Shown: positions 24,703 to 34,820, counted from the first letter of the stretch. The stretch: DNA of 46,399 bases from Methylophaga sp. OBS4 (GCF_026319305.1 NZ_JAPDMV010000025.1:1-46399), one strand, 5' to 3'. Translations and numbers: made by a program. Notes: a model not told the origin generated them from the sequence alone.

Positions 24703-25901
24703 AACTATTAATCATTGTTGCGTTGGCGCTGGCGTTGGGGGCGGCTTTTATCTGGGCCGCGGATTTTGAACCCGGTTTTGTGTTGCTGCAATACGGTAAC
24801 TGGAGTCTGGAAACGTCGCTGGTGGTGTTTTCAGTGGCCTTTATCTTATTGCTGGTTGCGGCTTATATGCTGCTGCGCAGCCTGGTGCTGGTCAAACAGT
24901 CACCTACCCGCCTGTCTTCCTGGAAACAGACGCAGAGACATAAACGCGCCAGTCAGGCGTTGACGCGTGGCCTGATTACTTTGGAAGAAGGACGCTGGGC
25001 GGAAGCTGAGCGTATCTTGCTCAAACATGCCGGTAACAGTGAGACACCGCTTTTGCATTATCTGGCAGCAGCCCGTGCGGCGCAAAAGCAAAACGCACCA
25101 GACAGGCGTGATAACTATCTGCGTCTGGCACATGAAACCACGGAAGGTGCGGACATTGCTGTGGGGGTGGTGCAGGCTGAGTTGCAACTTTCAGCGGGCC
25201 AGAAGGAGCAGGCACTGGCGACATTACAGCATTTACGTGAAATGGCACCTAAACATCCTTATATTTTGCAATTGCTGCAAACGCTGTATCAGGACACGAA
25301 TCAGTGGCAGGAAGTGCAAGCTGTATTGCCGGCTTTGCGCAAACAACATGTGCTGGAGTCTGTTGAAGTGCAGGCATTAACCAGAGAAGCTGCAGTGGGG
25401 CAGTTGGAAGCCGCACTGACCAGGCAGGATTGGACAAAAATGGCATCTGTCTGGGAAAAGTCACCCACCAGAATACGGCAGTCGGAGGCGATGCTTAAAC
25501 CTTATATCAATGGCTTGATCAAGCAGGGTGAGCATGAACAGGCGATTACCTTGATAGAGCAATTTATGCGTAAAGACTGGAGTGAGGCGTTGGTCTACCA
25601 ATACGGACAGATTAAGCAGGGTGATTTGCTTAAACGGCTGGCAACGGCTGAAAAATGGCTCAAGAACAAACAGGACAATCCGTGGTTATTGCTGACCCTG
25701 GGCCGTTTGGCTAAAGCCAGCGAGCTGTGGACCAAGTCTGAGGAATATCTGCGAGCCAGTATCGAACATGGCGCCCGGGGCGAGACTTATCAGGCTTTGG
25801 CTGAAGTGCAGATGGAGCAGGGTAAAAAAGAACTGGCAGCCGAAACATACAAGGCCGGGCTGAATTTGATGTTAAACCCTGTCACAGTCCCAGCGAAATG
25901 A
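24699..25901 (+). CDS. hemY: HemY-like TPR membrane protein
   Basis: A 400-residue protein of the proteobacterial HemY family, unrelated to the protoporphyrinogen oxidase of the same name. Two N-terminal membrane segments (IIVALALALGAAFIWAA and SLVVFSVAFILLLVAAYMLL) are followed by TPR-type helices: RGLITLEEGRWAEAERILLK, LQLSAGQKEQALATLQHLRE, and the final repeat around LAEVQMEQGKKELAAETYKAGL. It is thought to assist haem synthesis at the membrane; mechanism unknown. ATGA overlap with hemX and only 8 bases before the antiporter gene. Confidence 0.92.
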   Translation: MKLLIIVALALALGAAFIWAADFEPGFVLLQYGNWSLETSLVVFSVAFILLLVAAYMLLRSLVLVKQSPTRLSSWKQTQRHKRASQALTRGLITLEEGRWAEAERILLKHAGNSETPLLHYLAAARAAQKQNAPDRRDNYLRLAHETTEGADIAVGVVQAELQLSAGQKEQALATLQHLREMAPKHPYILQLLQTLYQDTNQWQEVQAVLPALRKQHVLESVEVQALTREAAVGQLEAALTRQDWTKMASVWEKSPTRIRQSEAMLKPYINGLIKQGEHEQAITLIEQFMRKDWSEALVYQYGQIKQGDLLKRLATAEKWLKNKQDNPWLLLTLGRLAKASELWTKSEEYLRASIEHGARGETYQALAEVQMEQGKKELAAETYKAGLNLMLNPVTVPAK

Positions 25902-25909
25902 GGTAAACA

Positions 25910-27640
25910 ATGCAAGAGGCTGGGGGATACCTGATTGATATTCTGGCGTTGCTGCTGGCAACGGTAGTGATTATCCCTTTTTTCCATGCCATCCGTCTGG
26001 GAGCCATTCTGGGGTATCTGACTGCGGGCGTGATCCTCGGCCCCTGGGGTTTCGGTGTCATCACTGAAGTGGAAGATATCCGCCATTTAGCCGAATTTGG
26101 CGTCGTCTTCCTGCTTTTTATACTCGGTATTGAACTCAAACCCGATAAATTGTGGCAGATGCGCAGGATGGTGATTGGTCTGGGGATGGGGCAGGTTTTT
26201 ATCACCGCCGGCCTGATTTATGGCCTTGCCTTGTGGTTTGGCGTGTCACAAAAAAGTGCCATCATCGTCGGTTTCGGTCTGGCATTATCCTCTACCGCAT
26301 TCTGTCTGAAACTGCTGTCCGAGCGCGGCGGCATCTCGACCGTGATGGGTCGTATGTCATTTTCTATCCTGCTGCTGCAGGATCTGGCTGTGGTGCCCTT
26401 GCTCGCGCTGGTGTCATATTTTGCCAGTGGTGGTGACCCGGCAGCGATGGAAGTCGGCCTCAAACCCATCTATGCCGTATTGATGATTATTGCTTTATTG
26501 GTTGCCGGTCGTTATCTGCTCAATCCGGTGATGGGCCGTATTGTCGCCAGTCAGGATCCCGAGGTTTTTATCGCGTTGTCCGTGTTACTGGTTCTGGGCG
26601 TGGCATGGATCATGGAATCGGTGGGGTTTTCAATGGCGCTGGGAGCATTTCTCGCCGGGGTGATGCTGGCTGAATCACATTATCGCCATCAGATTGAAGC
26701 CGATATCCTGCCGTTCAGGGGAATTTTGCTGGGACTGTTTTTCATGACAGTGGGCATGGGCATCAATTTTGCCCTTTTATGGGAACATTTGTTTACCATC
26801 ATTGCGTTAACGCTAGGCCTGATGATATTGAAAGCACTGGTGGTTTATCTGCTATCAAGGTTAACCGGCGCCAGGCATGATATTTCGTTGCAGACCGGTG
26901 TGTTGCTGTCCCAGAGCGGTGAATTTGGTTTTGTGTTATTCGGTTTTGCCGCGGCCTCTGGGGTGTTGGAATCTTCTCTGAGTCATATCCTGACCCTGGT
27001 GATTGCGCTGACCATGGTGTTGACACCGTTTGTAGTGAAAGGAACCAACATGCTGCTGCTTCGTTTTTATATACCGGAACCTGATGATGAAGATTATGCT
27101 GAGTTCGTTGATCACAGCGAAGAGCATGTCATCCTGGCCGGTTTCGGCAGAGTAGGCGCCCGCGTTGGTACGTTATTGGGCGCTGCCGGTGTGCCTTATA
27201 TCGCGCTGGATATGAAACAGCAGCGGGTCAAAGAAGCCCGCGCGCAGGGTTTTCCGGTGTTTTTCGGTGATGCCAGCAAGGTCAAGGTATTACAGTCTGC
27301 CGGCGCTGATCATGCCAAAATGATAGTGGTAACTCTGGATGAGCCGAACCAGGTCGACCGGCTGGTGACGCAGGTGCGCCAGTTTTATCCCAATATGCCG
27401 ATTCACACCCGTGCCAGGGACCGTAAGCACTGTGCGGAATTGATCAGTCAAGGGGCGACCACAACCGTTTCTGAAACGCTGGAAACCAGCCTGCGTCTGA
27501 CAGAAGAAGTGTTGTTAGGCAGTGGTGTGGAAGAGGCGGTGGCTAAAAATGTTATTAACGAATTCCGCGATGATTATTATTCCAATGTGGTGCAGAAAGT
27601 TACCGAGAATAAAGTCGTATTAGGTGAGCTTAAACACTAA
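25910..27640 (+). CDS. Kef-type monovalent cation:proton antiporter
   Basis: A 576-residue CPA2-family antiporter/channel. Around 12 membrane segments fill residues 1-~385, with LGYLTAGVILGPWGFG, FGVVFLLFILGIELKP, ALSSTAFCLKLL and LLQDLAVVPLLALVSYF carrying the family's polar and acidic residues. From ~400 a TrkA-N (RCK) domain begins: HVILAGFGRVGARVGTLLGA is the nucleotide-binding fold, followed by VPYIALDMKQQRVKEARAQG and FFGDASKVKVLQSAGADHAK. It resembles KefB, KefC and YbaL and should exchange K+ or Na+ for protons under nucleotide or glutathione-adduct control. No KefF/KefG ancillary gene is present. It is 8 bases downstream of hemY and convergent with dnaN. Confidence 0.9.
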   Translation: MQEAGGYLIDILALLLATVVIIPFFHAIRLGAILGYLTAGVILGPWGFGVITEVEDIRHLAEFGVVFLLFILGIELKPDKLWQMRRMVIGLGMGQVFITAGLIYGLALWFGVSQKSAIIVGFGLALSSTAFCLKLLSERGGISTVMGRMSFSILLLQDLAVVPLLALVSYFASGGDPAAMEVGLKPIYAVLMIIALLVAGRYLLNPVMGRIVASQDPEVFIALSVLLVLGVAWIMESVGFSMALGAFLAGVMLAESHYRHQIEADILPFRGILLGLFFMTVGMGINFALLWEHLFTIIALTLGLMILKALVVYLLSRLTGARHDISLQTGVLLSQSGEFGFVLFGFAAASGVLESSLSHILTLVIALTMVLTPFVVKGTNMLLLRFYIPEPDDEDYAEFVDHSEEHVILAGFGRVGARVGTLLGAAGVPYIALDMKQQRVKEARAQGFPVFFGDASKVKVLQSAGADHAKMIVVTLDEPNQVDRLVTQVRQFYPNMPIHTRARDRKHCAELISQGATTTVSETLETSLRLTEEVLLGSGVEEAVAKNVINEFRDDYYSNVVQKVTENKVVLGELKH

Positions 27641-27691
27641 GAATCGCTGCAGCGCGCATAGGGATCCTTTATTCAGGGCCCTGGACTGGAC

Positions 27692-28795
27692 TTAAAGCCG
27701 CATCGGCATGACAACATACTGCCGTTCATACTGCGGGTCGGCAGGGGTGATCAACGCGCTGCTGGTTTCATCTGTAAACAGGATTTTGACCTTATCGTCG
27801 GGAATCGCGTTTAACAGATCCAGCAGGTAGGCATTGTTAAAGGCGATCTCCAGCGGCGTGCCTTTATAGTCAACGCTGATTTCCTCTTCCGCTGATTCCT
27901 GTTCCTGGTTGGTCACAGTGGCTTTGAGCTGATCGGTATCCAGATTGATACGCACACTGCGATGTTTGTCATTAGACAGGATCGCGGCACGCGACAAGGC
28001 TTGTTTGAGCTCATCGCGCTCGGCCAGCACTTCCTTGTCACCGCCCAGCGGCAGTACCCGTTCGTAGTTAGGGAATTGACCGTCAATCAGTTTGGAGGTG
28101 AAATGCAGATCCGGCAGTTCAACTTTGATTTGCTGATTGCTGAACGCCAGTTTGACATCATCATCGCTGTCATTGAGTAAGCGCCCCAGTTCAATGATCG
28201 CTTTGCGGGGCACAATCACGCTGTTTTTCTCCGCAACCGGTGTGGCTGTGGTCAGGCTGCCCAGCGCCAGACGGTGCCCATCTGTGGCGACAGCGCGCAG
28301 CGTGGTGTCTTCACGCTCCAGCAACAAACCGTTGAGGTAGTAGCGTACATCCTGACTGGCCATGGCGAAGCTGGTTTCATCGAGCAATGATTTCAGCGCT
28401 GATTGCGGCAGGCTGATTTCATCCACGTAGTTAGCGCCTTCACTGTCAGGGAAATCATCGCTGGACAAAGTGGACAGTGAGAAACGGCTCTTGCCGGCCT
28501 TGACTACCGCCTTATTGTCGCTGGCGTTAAAACTGATGGTTGCATTGCCGGGCAGGGCTCTGACGATATCGAGAAATTTGCGCGCAGACACCGTGGTTTT
28601 TCCTTCCTGTTCGACGGCGACCGGCAGGGTGGTAATCATCTCCAGCTCCATATCGGTACTGGTCATGGACAGGTGGTTACCATGAGCACGTAACAACACA
28701 TTGGATAAAATCGGCAAAGTCGCACGGCGTTCAACAATGCTGCACACCAGTTGTAGAGGCCGGACGAGGGTTTCTTGGCTGACAGTGAATTGCAT
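27692..28795 (-). CDS. dnaN: DNA polymerase III sliding clamp (beta)
   Basis: A 367-residue beta clamp, the ring that tethers DNA polymerase III. It starts MQFTVSQETLVRPLQLVCSI, carries VERRATLPILSNVLL and SMTSTDMELEM, and ends with the binding-pocket C-terminus YVVMPMRL. It lies 15 bases after dnaA, the classical order, but recF and gyrB do not follow; instead the gene converges with the antiporter. The gene appears complete. Confidence 0.98.
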   Translation of the reverse strand: MQFTVSQETLVRPLQLVCSIVERRATLPILSNVLLRAHGNHLSMTSTDMELEMITTLPVAVEQEGKTTVSARKFLDIVRALPGNATISFNASDNKAVVKAGKSRFSLSTLSSDDFPDSEGANYVDEISLPQSALKSLLDETSFAMASQDVRYYLNGLLLEREDTTLRAVATDGHRLALGSLTTATPVAEKNSVIVPRKAIIELGRLLNDSDDDVKLAFSNQQIKVELPDLHFTSKLIDGQFPNYERVLPLGGDKEVLAERDELKQALSRAAILSNDKHRSVRINLDTDQLKATVTNQEQESAEEEISVDYKGTPLEIAFNNAYLLDLLNAIPDDKVKILFTDETSSALITPADPQYERQYVVMPMRL

Positions 28796-28810
28796 GATGA
28801 TTCTCTCGGA

Positions 28811-30175
28811 TTAACTCGACAGGGTTCGAAGTAGGTTACGGTAATCTTCTGCCACACGGATGTCCGACTCTTTGAGTTCGGCCACTTTTCGACAGGCATG
28901 AAGCACTGTAGTGTGATCGCGGCCGCCAAATGCGTCGCCAATTTCGGGCAAACTGTGGCTGGTCAGTTCTTTGGCCAAAGCCATGGCAATCTGTCGCGGG
29001 CGGGCAATGGAGCGGGTACGTTTTTTTGCCAGCAGGTCGGACACGCGAATTTTGAAGTATTCGGCAACGGTTTTCTGAATGCTTTCCAGCGTGACCAGTT
29101 TCTGGTGCAAAGCCAGCAAATCTTTCAGTGCTTCCTGTGCCATATCAATAGAGAGCGGCTGATTGGTAAAGCGGGAAAAAGCCAATACGCGTTGCAAAGC
29201 GCCTTCCAGATCGCGCACATTGGATTTAATGCGTTTGGCGATAAAGAAAGCAACATCTTCCGGCAGGGTGATCAGGTTCTGATGGGCTTTTTTAATCAAA
29301 ATAGCGACACGGGTTTCCAGTTCCGGCGGCTCAATCGCAACCGCCAGCCCCCAGCCCAGACGTGACTGTAGTCTTTCATCCAGGTTTTCCACTTCCTTGG
29401 GAAAGCGATCGCAGGTCAGGATGATTTGCCGCTGGCCTTCCAGCAAACTGTTGAAGGTGTAGAAGAATTCTTCCTGCGAACGTTCTTTTTTGGCAAAGAA
29501 CTGGATATCGTCGATCAGCAAAGCATCGGCACTGCGATAATGGGCCTTGAACTGATCAATCGCATTGTTTCGCAGGGCGGTAATCATGTCCTGCACAAAG
29601 CGTTCAGAGGAGAGGTAAATCACCCGCGCTTTGGGGTTGTTGTGTTTGATCTTATTACCCACGGCCAGCATCAGATGGGTTTTACCCAGGCCGGTACCGC
29701 CATAGAGAAACAGCGGATTGTAACCACTGGTTCCCGGGGCTTCAGCGACATGCAATGAGGCGGCGCGGGCAATTTGATTTGATTTGCCTTCGACGTAGCT
29801 ATCAAAGGTAAACAGCGGGTTCATCGGGCTGCCGAGAGCGGGGGCGGCTTTGGGCGGCGCCGTCTCTACCATAGCTTGTTTAGCCGGTTCTGGCTGATCA
29901 CTTTGGCGGGGGCGATTGTTAACGGCGTGTGTTTTGGTGCCAACTTCAATATTAACCTTGCCGATAGCACCTTGACTGAGGGCCTGAATCAGTCCGTTGA
30001 TCTGCTGTTCCAGTTGTTCCTGTACCCAGGCTTTAACGTACGGGTTAGGCGCAAGCAGCTGTAAACTGTCTTCGGTTTCGATTGCCTGCAGAGGGCGAAG
30101 CCATGTGTTCAGCTGTTGTGCCGAAAGATCACCTTCGAGATGGGATAGACATTTTTCCCAAAGGGGTGAAGACAC
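28811..30175 (-). CDS. dnaA: Chromosomal replication initiator DnaA
   Basis: A 454-residue DnaA. Domain I is [20 protein letters not shown]; domain II is the variable linker (~90-125). The AAA+ domain III has Walker [17 protein letters not shown], Walker [11 protein letters not shown] and the sensor [14 protein letters not shown]. Domain IV contains the DNA-binding signature [19 protein letters not shown], which recognises DnaA boxes. The start has AAGGAG 5 bases upstream. It is divergent from rpmH, with about 440 bases between them. Confidence 0.98.
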   Translation of the reverse strand: MSSPLWEKCLSHLEGDLSAQQLNTWLRPLQAIETEDSLQLLAPNPYVKAWVQEQLEQQINGLIQALSQGAIGKVNIEVGTKTHAVNNRPRQSDQPEPAKQAMVETAPPKAAPALGSPMNPLFTFDSYVEGKSNQIARAASLHVAEAPGTSGYNPLFLYGGTGLGKTHLMLAVGNKIKHNNPKARVIYLSSERFVQDMITALRNNAIDQFKAHYRSADALLIDDIQFFAKKERSQEEFFYTFNSLLEGQRQIILTCDRFPKEVENLDERLQSRLGWGLAVAIEPPELETRVAILIKKAHQNLITLPEDVAFFIAKRIKSNVRDLEGALQRVLAFSRFTNQPLSIDMAQEALKDLLALHQKLVTLESIQKTVAEYFKIRVSDLLAKKRTRSIARPRQIAMALAKELTSHSLPEIGDAFGGRDHTTVLHACRKVAELKESDIRVAEDYRNLLRTLSS

Positions 30176-30369
30176 ATTAACTCCTTGATTATAAAGTGAT
30201 TATAAGTGTTTAGAGGACGCATTACACATCTTCTGATGGTATAGTATAACCATCAGCACAAGACCACTAAAGTTATCTGCAAAGGCTTATTTTGGCAAGT
30301 AAAATAACTGACAGTGCTTTGTATACCGAAACAATCTGGCAATGCACAATATCAGCGAGACAAGAAGAG

Positions 30370-30410
30370 GGTAGCTTATCGCCTCGCCCTGCGGGAGCTC
30401 CTGTAAACAG
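30370..30410 (+). repeat. 41-bp dispersed repeat, copy A
   Basis: This segment contains CTTATCG, CCCTGCGGGAG and TGTAAACA. Its reverse complement recurs at 37091-37131 with 33 of 41 identical bases. A fragment of the same family, TGTTTACATGG at 30478-30488, is inverted relative to it and so brackets a ~67-bp interior. It is intergenic, upstream of rpmH, and has no coding potential. Confidence 0.75.
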
Positions 30411-30503
30411 CCGGTACTGTATTACAACGCTTGCAAAGGGAAATAATCATTCACTGCGGGCCGCGCCTTGTCCTGACTGTTTACATGGGCCCTAAGATGC
30501 GGT

Positions 30504-30533
30504 TTGACTTAGTATGGCTACAAACTTTATAAT
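30504..30533 (+). promoter_or_regulatory. Sigma-70 promoter of rpmH
   Basis: TTGACT (30504-30509) and a perfect TATAAT (30528-30533) are 18 bases apart. Transcription would begin near 30540, giving a ~75-base leader before the rpmH ATG. This should drive rpmH-rnpA-yidD-yidC-mnmE. Confidence 0.88.
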
Positions 30534-30614
30534 CTCATGCCTTTTGCCCCGGCGGTTTTTGCTATTTTTAGCGCTGCGGGCCGCAAAACAATCATTTTTT
30601 CTGGAGTTGGTGAA

Positions 30615-30749
30615 ATGAAAAGAACTTTTCAGCCTAGTAATCTGAAGCGCAAACGTACCCACGGTTTTCGCGCTCGCATGAAAACTGTAGGTGGTCGTCG
30701 CGTAATTAACGCTCGTCGTGCCAAAGGTCGCGCAAAACTGTCAGTATAA
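30615..30749 (+). CDS. rpmH: 50S ribosomal protein L34
   Basis: A 44-residue, very basic protein, [20 protein letters not shown] at the start and [10 protein letters not shown] at the end, identical in plan to bacterial L34. It helps assemble the large ribosomal subunit. The frame is open 26 codons further upstream, but the universally conserved MKRTFQPS start and the CTGGAG 10 bases before it fix the ATG at 30615. It is followed by rnpA. Confidence 0.99.
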   Translation: MKRTFQPSNLKRKRTHGFRARMKTVGGRRVINARRAKGRAKLSV

Positions 30750-30778
30750 GCTCTCTGATCTCTCAGGGAGGCCATGAC

Positions 30779-31132
30779 TTGGCAACATTCCGCCGAGCCA
30801 TGAAAATGAATCGCCCGGGAGACTTTTCTCGGGTATTTCGTCAGGGGAAACGCACCGGAGGCGGTGGCCTGACGGTATTAACGGTTGAGAATTCGGTCGG
30901 TTATCCCCGACTGGGGCTGGCAATAGCCAAAAAGCATGTGAAGCAGGCCAGTCATCGCAATCGTTTGAAGCGGATTATTCGAGAATCTTTTCGTCAGAAC
31001 CAATCCGCATTCTCCAATATAGATATTGTCGTGTTGTCACGTCCCGGCATTGATCAGCGTGACAGTTCGCAGATATGGGCAGCATTGGAGCGACATTGGT
31101 TAACAGTGGTGGCGCAATGGCAAAAATCCTGA
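30779..31132 (+). CDS. rnpA: Ribonuclease P protein component
   Basis: A 117-residue basic protein that assists the RNase P RNA in trimming tRNA 5' ends. Signatures are [11 protein letters not shown] near the N-terminus and the RNR motif region [22 protein letters not shown] at 30779 is chosen because GGGAGG lies 7 bases upstream and it keeps the aromatic residue in ATFRRA that corresponds to the family N-terminus; the ATG at 30800 is an alternative. It overlaps yidD by 16 bases. Confidence 0.95.
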   Translation: MATFRRAMKMNRPGDFSRVFRQGKRTGGGGLTVLTVENSVGYPRLGLAIAKKHVKQASHRNRLKRIIRESFRQNQSAFSNIDIVVLSRPGIDQRDSSQIWAALERHWLTVVAQWQKS

Positions 31133-31353
31133 TCGGCCTTGTTCGTATGTACCGGCTTTTATTAAGTCCGTTTGTCGGCATGCACTGTCGCTTCCAGCCT
31201 ACTTGTTCACAATATATGATCGATGCAATTAGCCGTCATGGTGCCTTGCGCGGTATCTGGCTTGGTCTGCGCCGGCTTTCACGTTGCCACCCCTGGCATG
31301 CGGGGGGTCTGGATCCTGTTCCCGAATTAAAGACAAAGAATCACAATGGATAA
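31117..31353 (+). CDS. yidD: Membrane protein insertion efficiency factor YidD
   Basis: A 78-residue YidD protein with the family hallmarks [33 protein letters not shown] and [12 protein letters not shown]; three conserved cysteines are present in MHCRF, TCSQY and RCHPW. It is an amphipathic, inner-membrane-associated protein that assists YidC/Sec insertion. The frame is open to 31075, but the ATG at 31117, giving [15 protein letters not shown], is preferred. It overlaps rnpA by 16 bases and yidC by 8. Confidence 0.95.
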   Translation: MAKILIGLVRMYRLLLSPFVGMHCRFQPTCSQYMIDAISRHGALRGIWLGLRRLSRCHPWHAGGLDPVPELKTKNHNG

Positions 31354-32989
31354 TCTCAGAACGCTATTTATCTTCGGCCTGCTCATCGTCTCGCTGTTAT
31401 TGTGGGAAGCTTGGCAAAATGACTATGTCCGTCCGCAACAACAAGCTGCCGAACAAGCCGAGCAAACGGTAGCTACGAATGATGTGACTGCGCAGGCGGA
31501 GTTACCGGATCTGCCCGCTGCCCAGTCTGCGGATGCCTTGCCGGATGTTCCGCAGGCGCAATTGGCTGATAGCGGCGCTGACAAGATTCACGTAAAAACC
31601 GATGTGATGGATTTGCATATTGCCACGCAAGGCGGCGATATTCGTAACCTGGCGTTGCTGAAATATGCGGTCAGCTCCGAACAACCGGACACACCGGTCC
31701 AGTTTCTTAATGATACGGCCAGTCATTTCTTTGTGACCCAATCCGGCTTGCGTGCCGAGGGTGCTGCGCCAACACATTACGAAAAATACCGCGCCGAACA
31801 TAATGACTATACGCTGCAGGAAGGCCAGGACGAGCTGAAAGTCCCGCTCTACTGGCAAGCTGATAATGGCCTGCAGGTGGTAAAAACCTATACCTTCAAG
31901 CGTGACAGTTATGTGGTGGACGTCGATTATCAGGTATTGAACTACAGTGGTGACAGCTTCAGTGCTTATCCCTATGCGCAATTAAACCGGAACCGCGGTG
32001 ATGACGGTTCGATGTTTATCTACACCTATACCGGTGCAGTATTCTCCAGTGAAAGCAATAAATACGAAAAGGTCAAATTTGAGGATCTGGATGATACTGC
32101 CTTTAACCGCAATGTGACCGAGGGCTGGGCGGCAATGCTTCAGCATTACTTTGTGGCCGCCATCGTGCCGCCGCAGGATCAGCAGCAAAAAGGTTTCTAC
32201 GGCAAATCAATCAACGGCAGTAACTACACGGCTGGTGTCAGAATGCCTGCTATCAGTGCTGAAGCCGGTGAGCAGGCTTCTGCCAGTTATCGAATGTACC
32301 TGGGGCCGAAAAAACACGACCGTCTGGAAAACGTAGCCGACAATCTGCAATTGACGGTTGATTACGGCATTTTGACCATTATCTCCGAGCCGTTATTCTG
32401 GGTCATGCAGTGGATTCACAAACTCACTAACAATTGGGGCTGGTCAATTGTATTTTTGACTGTGCTGATCAAACTGGCATTTTATCGTTTGTCAGCAGCC
32501 AGCTACCGCTCAATGGCCTCCATGCGTAAGTTGACACCGAAACTGGCTAGCCTGAAAGAGCGTTACGGTGATGATAAACAGCAGTTCAATAAAGCCATGA
32601 TGGACTTGTACCGTACCGAGAAGATCAATCCGCTGGGAGGCTGTTTGCCGATTCTGGTGCAGATGCCGGTATTTCTGGCCTTTTACTGGGTACTGGTCGA
32701 AAGTATCGAGCTGCGTCAGGCCGACTTTATTTTATGGATTCACGATCTGACCGCCATGGATCCATACTTTATCTTGCCGGTGCTGTTTGGTCTTTCCATG
32801 TGGTTCCAGCAAAGACTGAACCCGGCGCCTCAAGATCCGGCGCAGGCAATGATGATGAAAATCTTCCCGCTGGTCTTCACCGTGTTCTTTGCCTTCTTCC
32901 CGGCCGGGCTGGTGTTGTACTGGGTGGTGAACAATGTATTGTCCATCGCGCAGCAGTGGTATATCACCCGTAAGATGGGTGCTTTGTAA
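31346..32989 (+). CDS. yidC: Membrane protein insertase YidC
   Basis: A 547-residue insertase of the YidC/Oxa1 family. The N-terminal membrane segment ([17 protein letters not shown]) is followed by the large periplasmic beta-domain (~60-345) and the conserved five-span core: [20 protein letters not shown] with the hydrophilic-groove arginine, then the coiled cytosolic loop [36 protein letters not shown], and [20 protein letters not shown]. Length is normal for Gram-negative YidC. It lies between yidD and mnmE in the conserved order. Confidence 0.98.
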   Translation: MDNLRTLFIFGLLIVSLLLWEAWQNDYVRPQQQAAEQAEQTVATNDVTAQAELPDLPAAQSADALPDVPQAQLADSGADKIHVKTDVMDLHIATQGGDIRNLALLKYAVSSEQPDTPVQFLNDTASHFFVTQSGLRAEGAAPTHYEKYRAEHNDYTLQEGQDELKVPLYWQADNGLQVVKTYTFKRDSYVVDVDYQVLNYSGDSFSAYPYAQLNRNRGDDGSMFIYTYTGAVFSSESNKYEKVKFEDLDDTAFNRNVTEGWAAMLQHYFVAAIVPPQDQQQKGFYGKSINGSNYTAGVRMPAISAEAGEQASASYRMYLGPKKHDRLENVADNLQLTVDYGILTIISEPLFWVMQWIHKLTNNWGWSIVFLTVLIKLAFYRLSAASYRSMASMRKLTPKLASLKERYGDDKQQFNKAMMDLYRTEKINPLGGCLPILVQMPVFLAFYWVLVESIELRQADFILWIHDLTAMDPYFILPVLFGLSMWFQQRLNPAPQDPAQAMMMKIFPLVFTVFFAFFPAGLVLYWVVNNVLSIAQQWYITRKMGAL

Positions 32990-32997
32990 CGACGGAT

Positions 32998-34341
32998 ATG
33001 GAAACGATTGTCGCAATTGCCACCGCGCCGGGCCGCGGTGGTGTGGGCGTGGTGAGGATCTCAGGCAAGCTCAGTGCCGCTATTGCCAGCCAAATCTGCG
33101 GTAAATTGCCACAGCCCCGTTATGCGCAGTTCTGTCATTTCCGCGATGACGGCGGTGAAATCATCGATAGCGGCATTGCCCTGTATTTTCCGGGACCGGC
33201 CTCATTTACCGGCGAAGATGTGGTGGAACTGCAAGGGCACGGCAGTCCGCTGGTCATGGACCGGCTTTGTCAGCGGGCGATTGGGCTGGGTGCCAGAATG
33301 GCGCGTCCGGGTGAATTCTCCGAGCGGGCATTTCTCAACAATAAAATGGATCTGGCGCAGGCCGAAGCCGTTGCTGATCTGATCGAAAGCTCGACGGAGC
33401 AGGCCGCGCGTAGCGCAATGCGCTCATTGCAGGGTGATTTCTCCAACCGCATTAATGCTTTTCTTGCAGAGCTGACCCATTTACGCATGTTTGTCGAAGC
33501 CTCTATCGATTTCAGTGATGAAGAAATCGATTTTCTGGCCGAAGCCCAGGTCGATAAGCAATTGCAGGATTTACTGAAAACGCTGGACGGTATTTCCGGC
33601 AGTGCCCGCCAGGGCCGCCTGCTGCGAGAAGGTATTAGCGTGGTGCTGGCCGGTCAGCCCAATGCCGGCAAGTCCAGTTTGCATAACCAGCTTGCCGGCC
33701 ATGATGCCGCCATAGTGACTGAAGTGGCCGGTACCACGCGGGATGTGCTGCGCGAACAGATTCATCTGGGCGGCCTGCCGTTGCGTATTTCCGATACTGC
33801 CGGTTTGCACGAAGCCACCGATGATATCGTCGAGCTGGAAGGCATACGCCGCACTCAAAATGAGCTGGCCCAGGCCGATCATATTCTGCTGATTATTGAT
33901 GACAGTTTGGGCATGACACCGCAGGATCTGAAAATTCTCAACGATATGCCCGCCGATAAACCGCTGACCGTGATCCGCAATAAAATCGATCGCAGCGGCC
34001 ATATCGTTGAAGAAAGCGTCGAAGAAGGGCGTCCGACCCTGTATCTGTCAGCCAAAACCGGCGACGGCATCGATCTGCTGCAACAGCATTTGTTCAAGGC
34101 CGTGGATTTCCACCCGGAAGAGGAAGGCGTGTTTATCGCCCGCCGCCGCCATCTGGATGCCTTGTCACGGGCACGGAAAGCCATTGTTTCCGGCTATGAA
34201 TGCCTGGCCGGTATGGGCGCGGGGGAATTGCTCGCCGAGGAGTTGAGGCAGGCGCAGAATGCATTGGGCGAGATCACCGGTACTTTCACCACCGAAGATC
34301 TATTGGATCATATCTTCTCCAGTTTTTGTATCGGGAAGTAG
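32998..34341 (+). CDS. mnmE: tRNA uridine-5-carboxymethylaminomethyl modification GTPase MnmE
   Basis: A 447-residue GTPase that with MnmG modifies the wobble uridine of certain tRNAs. The N-terminal tetrahydrofolate-binding domain starts TIVAIATAPGRGGVGVVRIS. The G domain has AGQPNAGKSSLHNQLAG (P-loop), TTRD (switch I), DTAGLHEA and NKID. The invariant C-terminal cysteine motif CIGK is intact. An ATG 8 bases after yidC is used. Its partner mnmG, which usually follows in many gammaproteobacteria, is absent; a terminator and an accessory region follow instead. Confidence 0.98.
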   Translation: METIVAIATAPGRGGVGVVRISGKLSAAIASQICGKLPQPRYAQFCHFRDDGGEIIDSGIALYFPGPASFTGEDVVELQGHGSPLVMDRLCQRAIGLGARMARPGEFSERAFLNNKMDLAQAEAVADLIESSTEQAARSAMRSLQGDFSNRINAFLAELTHLRMFVEASIDFSDEEIDFLAEAQVDKQLQDLLKTLDGISGSARQGRLLREGISVVLAGQPNAGKSSLHNQLAGHDAAIVTEVAGTTRDVLREQIHLGGLPLRISDTAGLHEATDDIVELEGIRRTQNELAQADHILLIIDDSLGMTPQDLKILNDMPADKPLTVIRNKIDRSGHIVEESVEEGRPTLYLSAKTGDGIDLLQQHLFKAVDFHPEEEGVFIARRRHLDALSRARKAIVSGYECLAGMGAGELLAEELRQAQNALGEITGTFTTEDLLDHIFSSFCIGK

Positions 34342-34383
34342 AAACCCAAAAACGGCGCTAGAAAGATCTTTGTAGTAAGCATG

Positions 34384-34418
34384 AAAAAGCCACCTGTTAT
34401 GCGGTGGCTTTTTATTTA
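34384..34418 (+). terminator. Rho-independent terminator after mnmE
   Basis: AAAAAGCCACC (34384-34394) pairs perfectly with GGTGGCTTTTT (34403-34413), ending in a T-rich tract. It closes the rpmH-mnmE operon, and its A-rich left arm would also serve the opposite strand. Confidence 0.93.
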
Positions 34419-34445
34419 TTGCATTTACAGAATTTCGACTATCAA

Positions 34446-34820
34446 TTATTCGAGGTTATCCGTGAAGTACTCGGTTAACTTATTGAAAGGAATGAGATTG
34501 ACACGGTCATAAAGATCTACATGGCCAGCGCCGGGCACAATGCATAGCTCTTTCGGTTCTGGGGCAAACTTGTATGCCTCTTCACTGAATTCTATGGCGT
34601 GTGCATTTTCACAGGTGATGAACAGCATCGGCCGTGGCGAAATGGTCTCGATATCATTGAATGGAGAGAAGTTCATGGAATTGACGTTGCTGGTGAGCGT
34701 CGGATGTGTAGTCAGTTCCGGCGATGAGTTTTCAGGAGTGTATTCACCTCTTGGTGTCCGGTAGAAGTCATAGAATTCTCGCTGAGTGGGATGGGGGGGT
34801 TGTGGTGTGCAGTGAACCAA
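34446..34820 (-). pseudogene. Alpha/beta hydrolase, C-terminal fragment
   Basis: A 124-codon frame matching only the C-terminal third of YcjY/dienelactone-hydrolase-like alpha/beta hydrolases. Recognisable parts are REFYDFYRTPRGEYTPE, MNFSPFNDIETISPRPMLFI and the catalytic-histidine motif VPGAGHVDLYDR. The family is about 300-340 residues with the nucleophile serine in the missing N-terminal part, so it cannot be active. Upstream in the transcription direction (34821-35000) the expected homology is not seen in any frame, and the first ~14 residues look out of frame. It sits between the mnmE terminator and a subtilase gene, where mnmG would be expected. Confidence 0.8.

Larger units (their letters stand above)
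30176..30614. other. dnaA-rpmH intergenic region
   Basis: About 440 bases where some relatives keep the replication origin. By eye I found no TTATCCACA-type DnaA box on either strand; TTATCTGCA at 30274-30282 is the nearest at 7 of 9. The left 120 bases are A+T-rich. The right half has a dispersed repeat copy (30370-30410), an inverted partial copy (30478-30488), two CTGCGGGCCGC blocks (30455-30465 and 30574-30584), and the rpmH promoter. Confidence 0.6.

Noticed and set aside
30176..30614. Replication origin between dnaA and rpmH
   Set aside because: Position is suggestive, but no consensus DnaA boxes were found by eye; not claimed.
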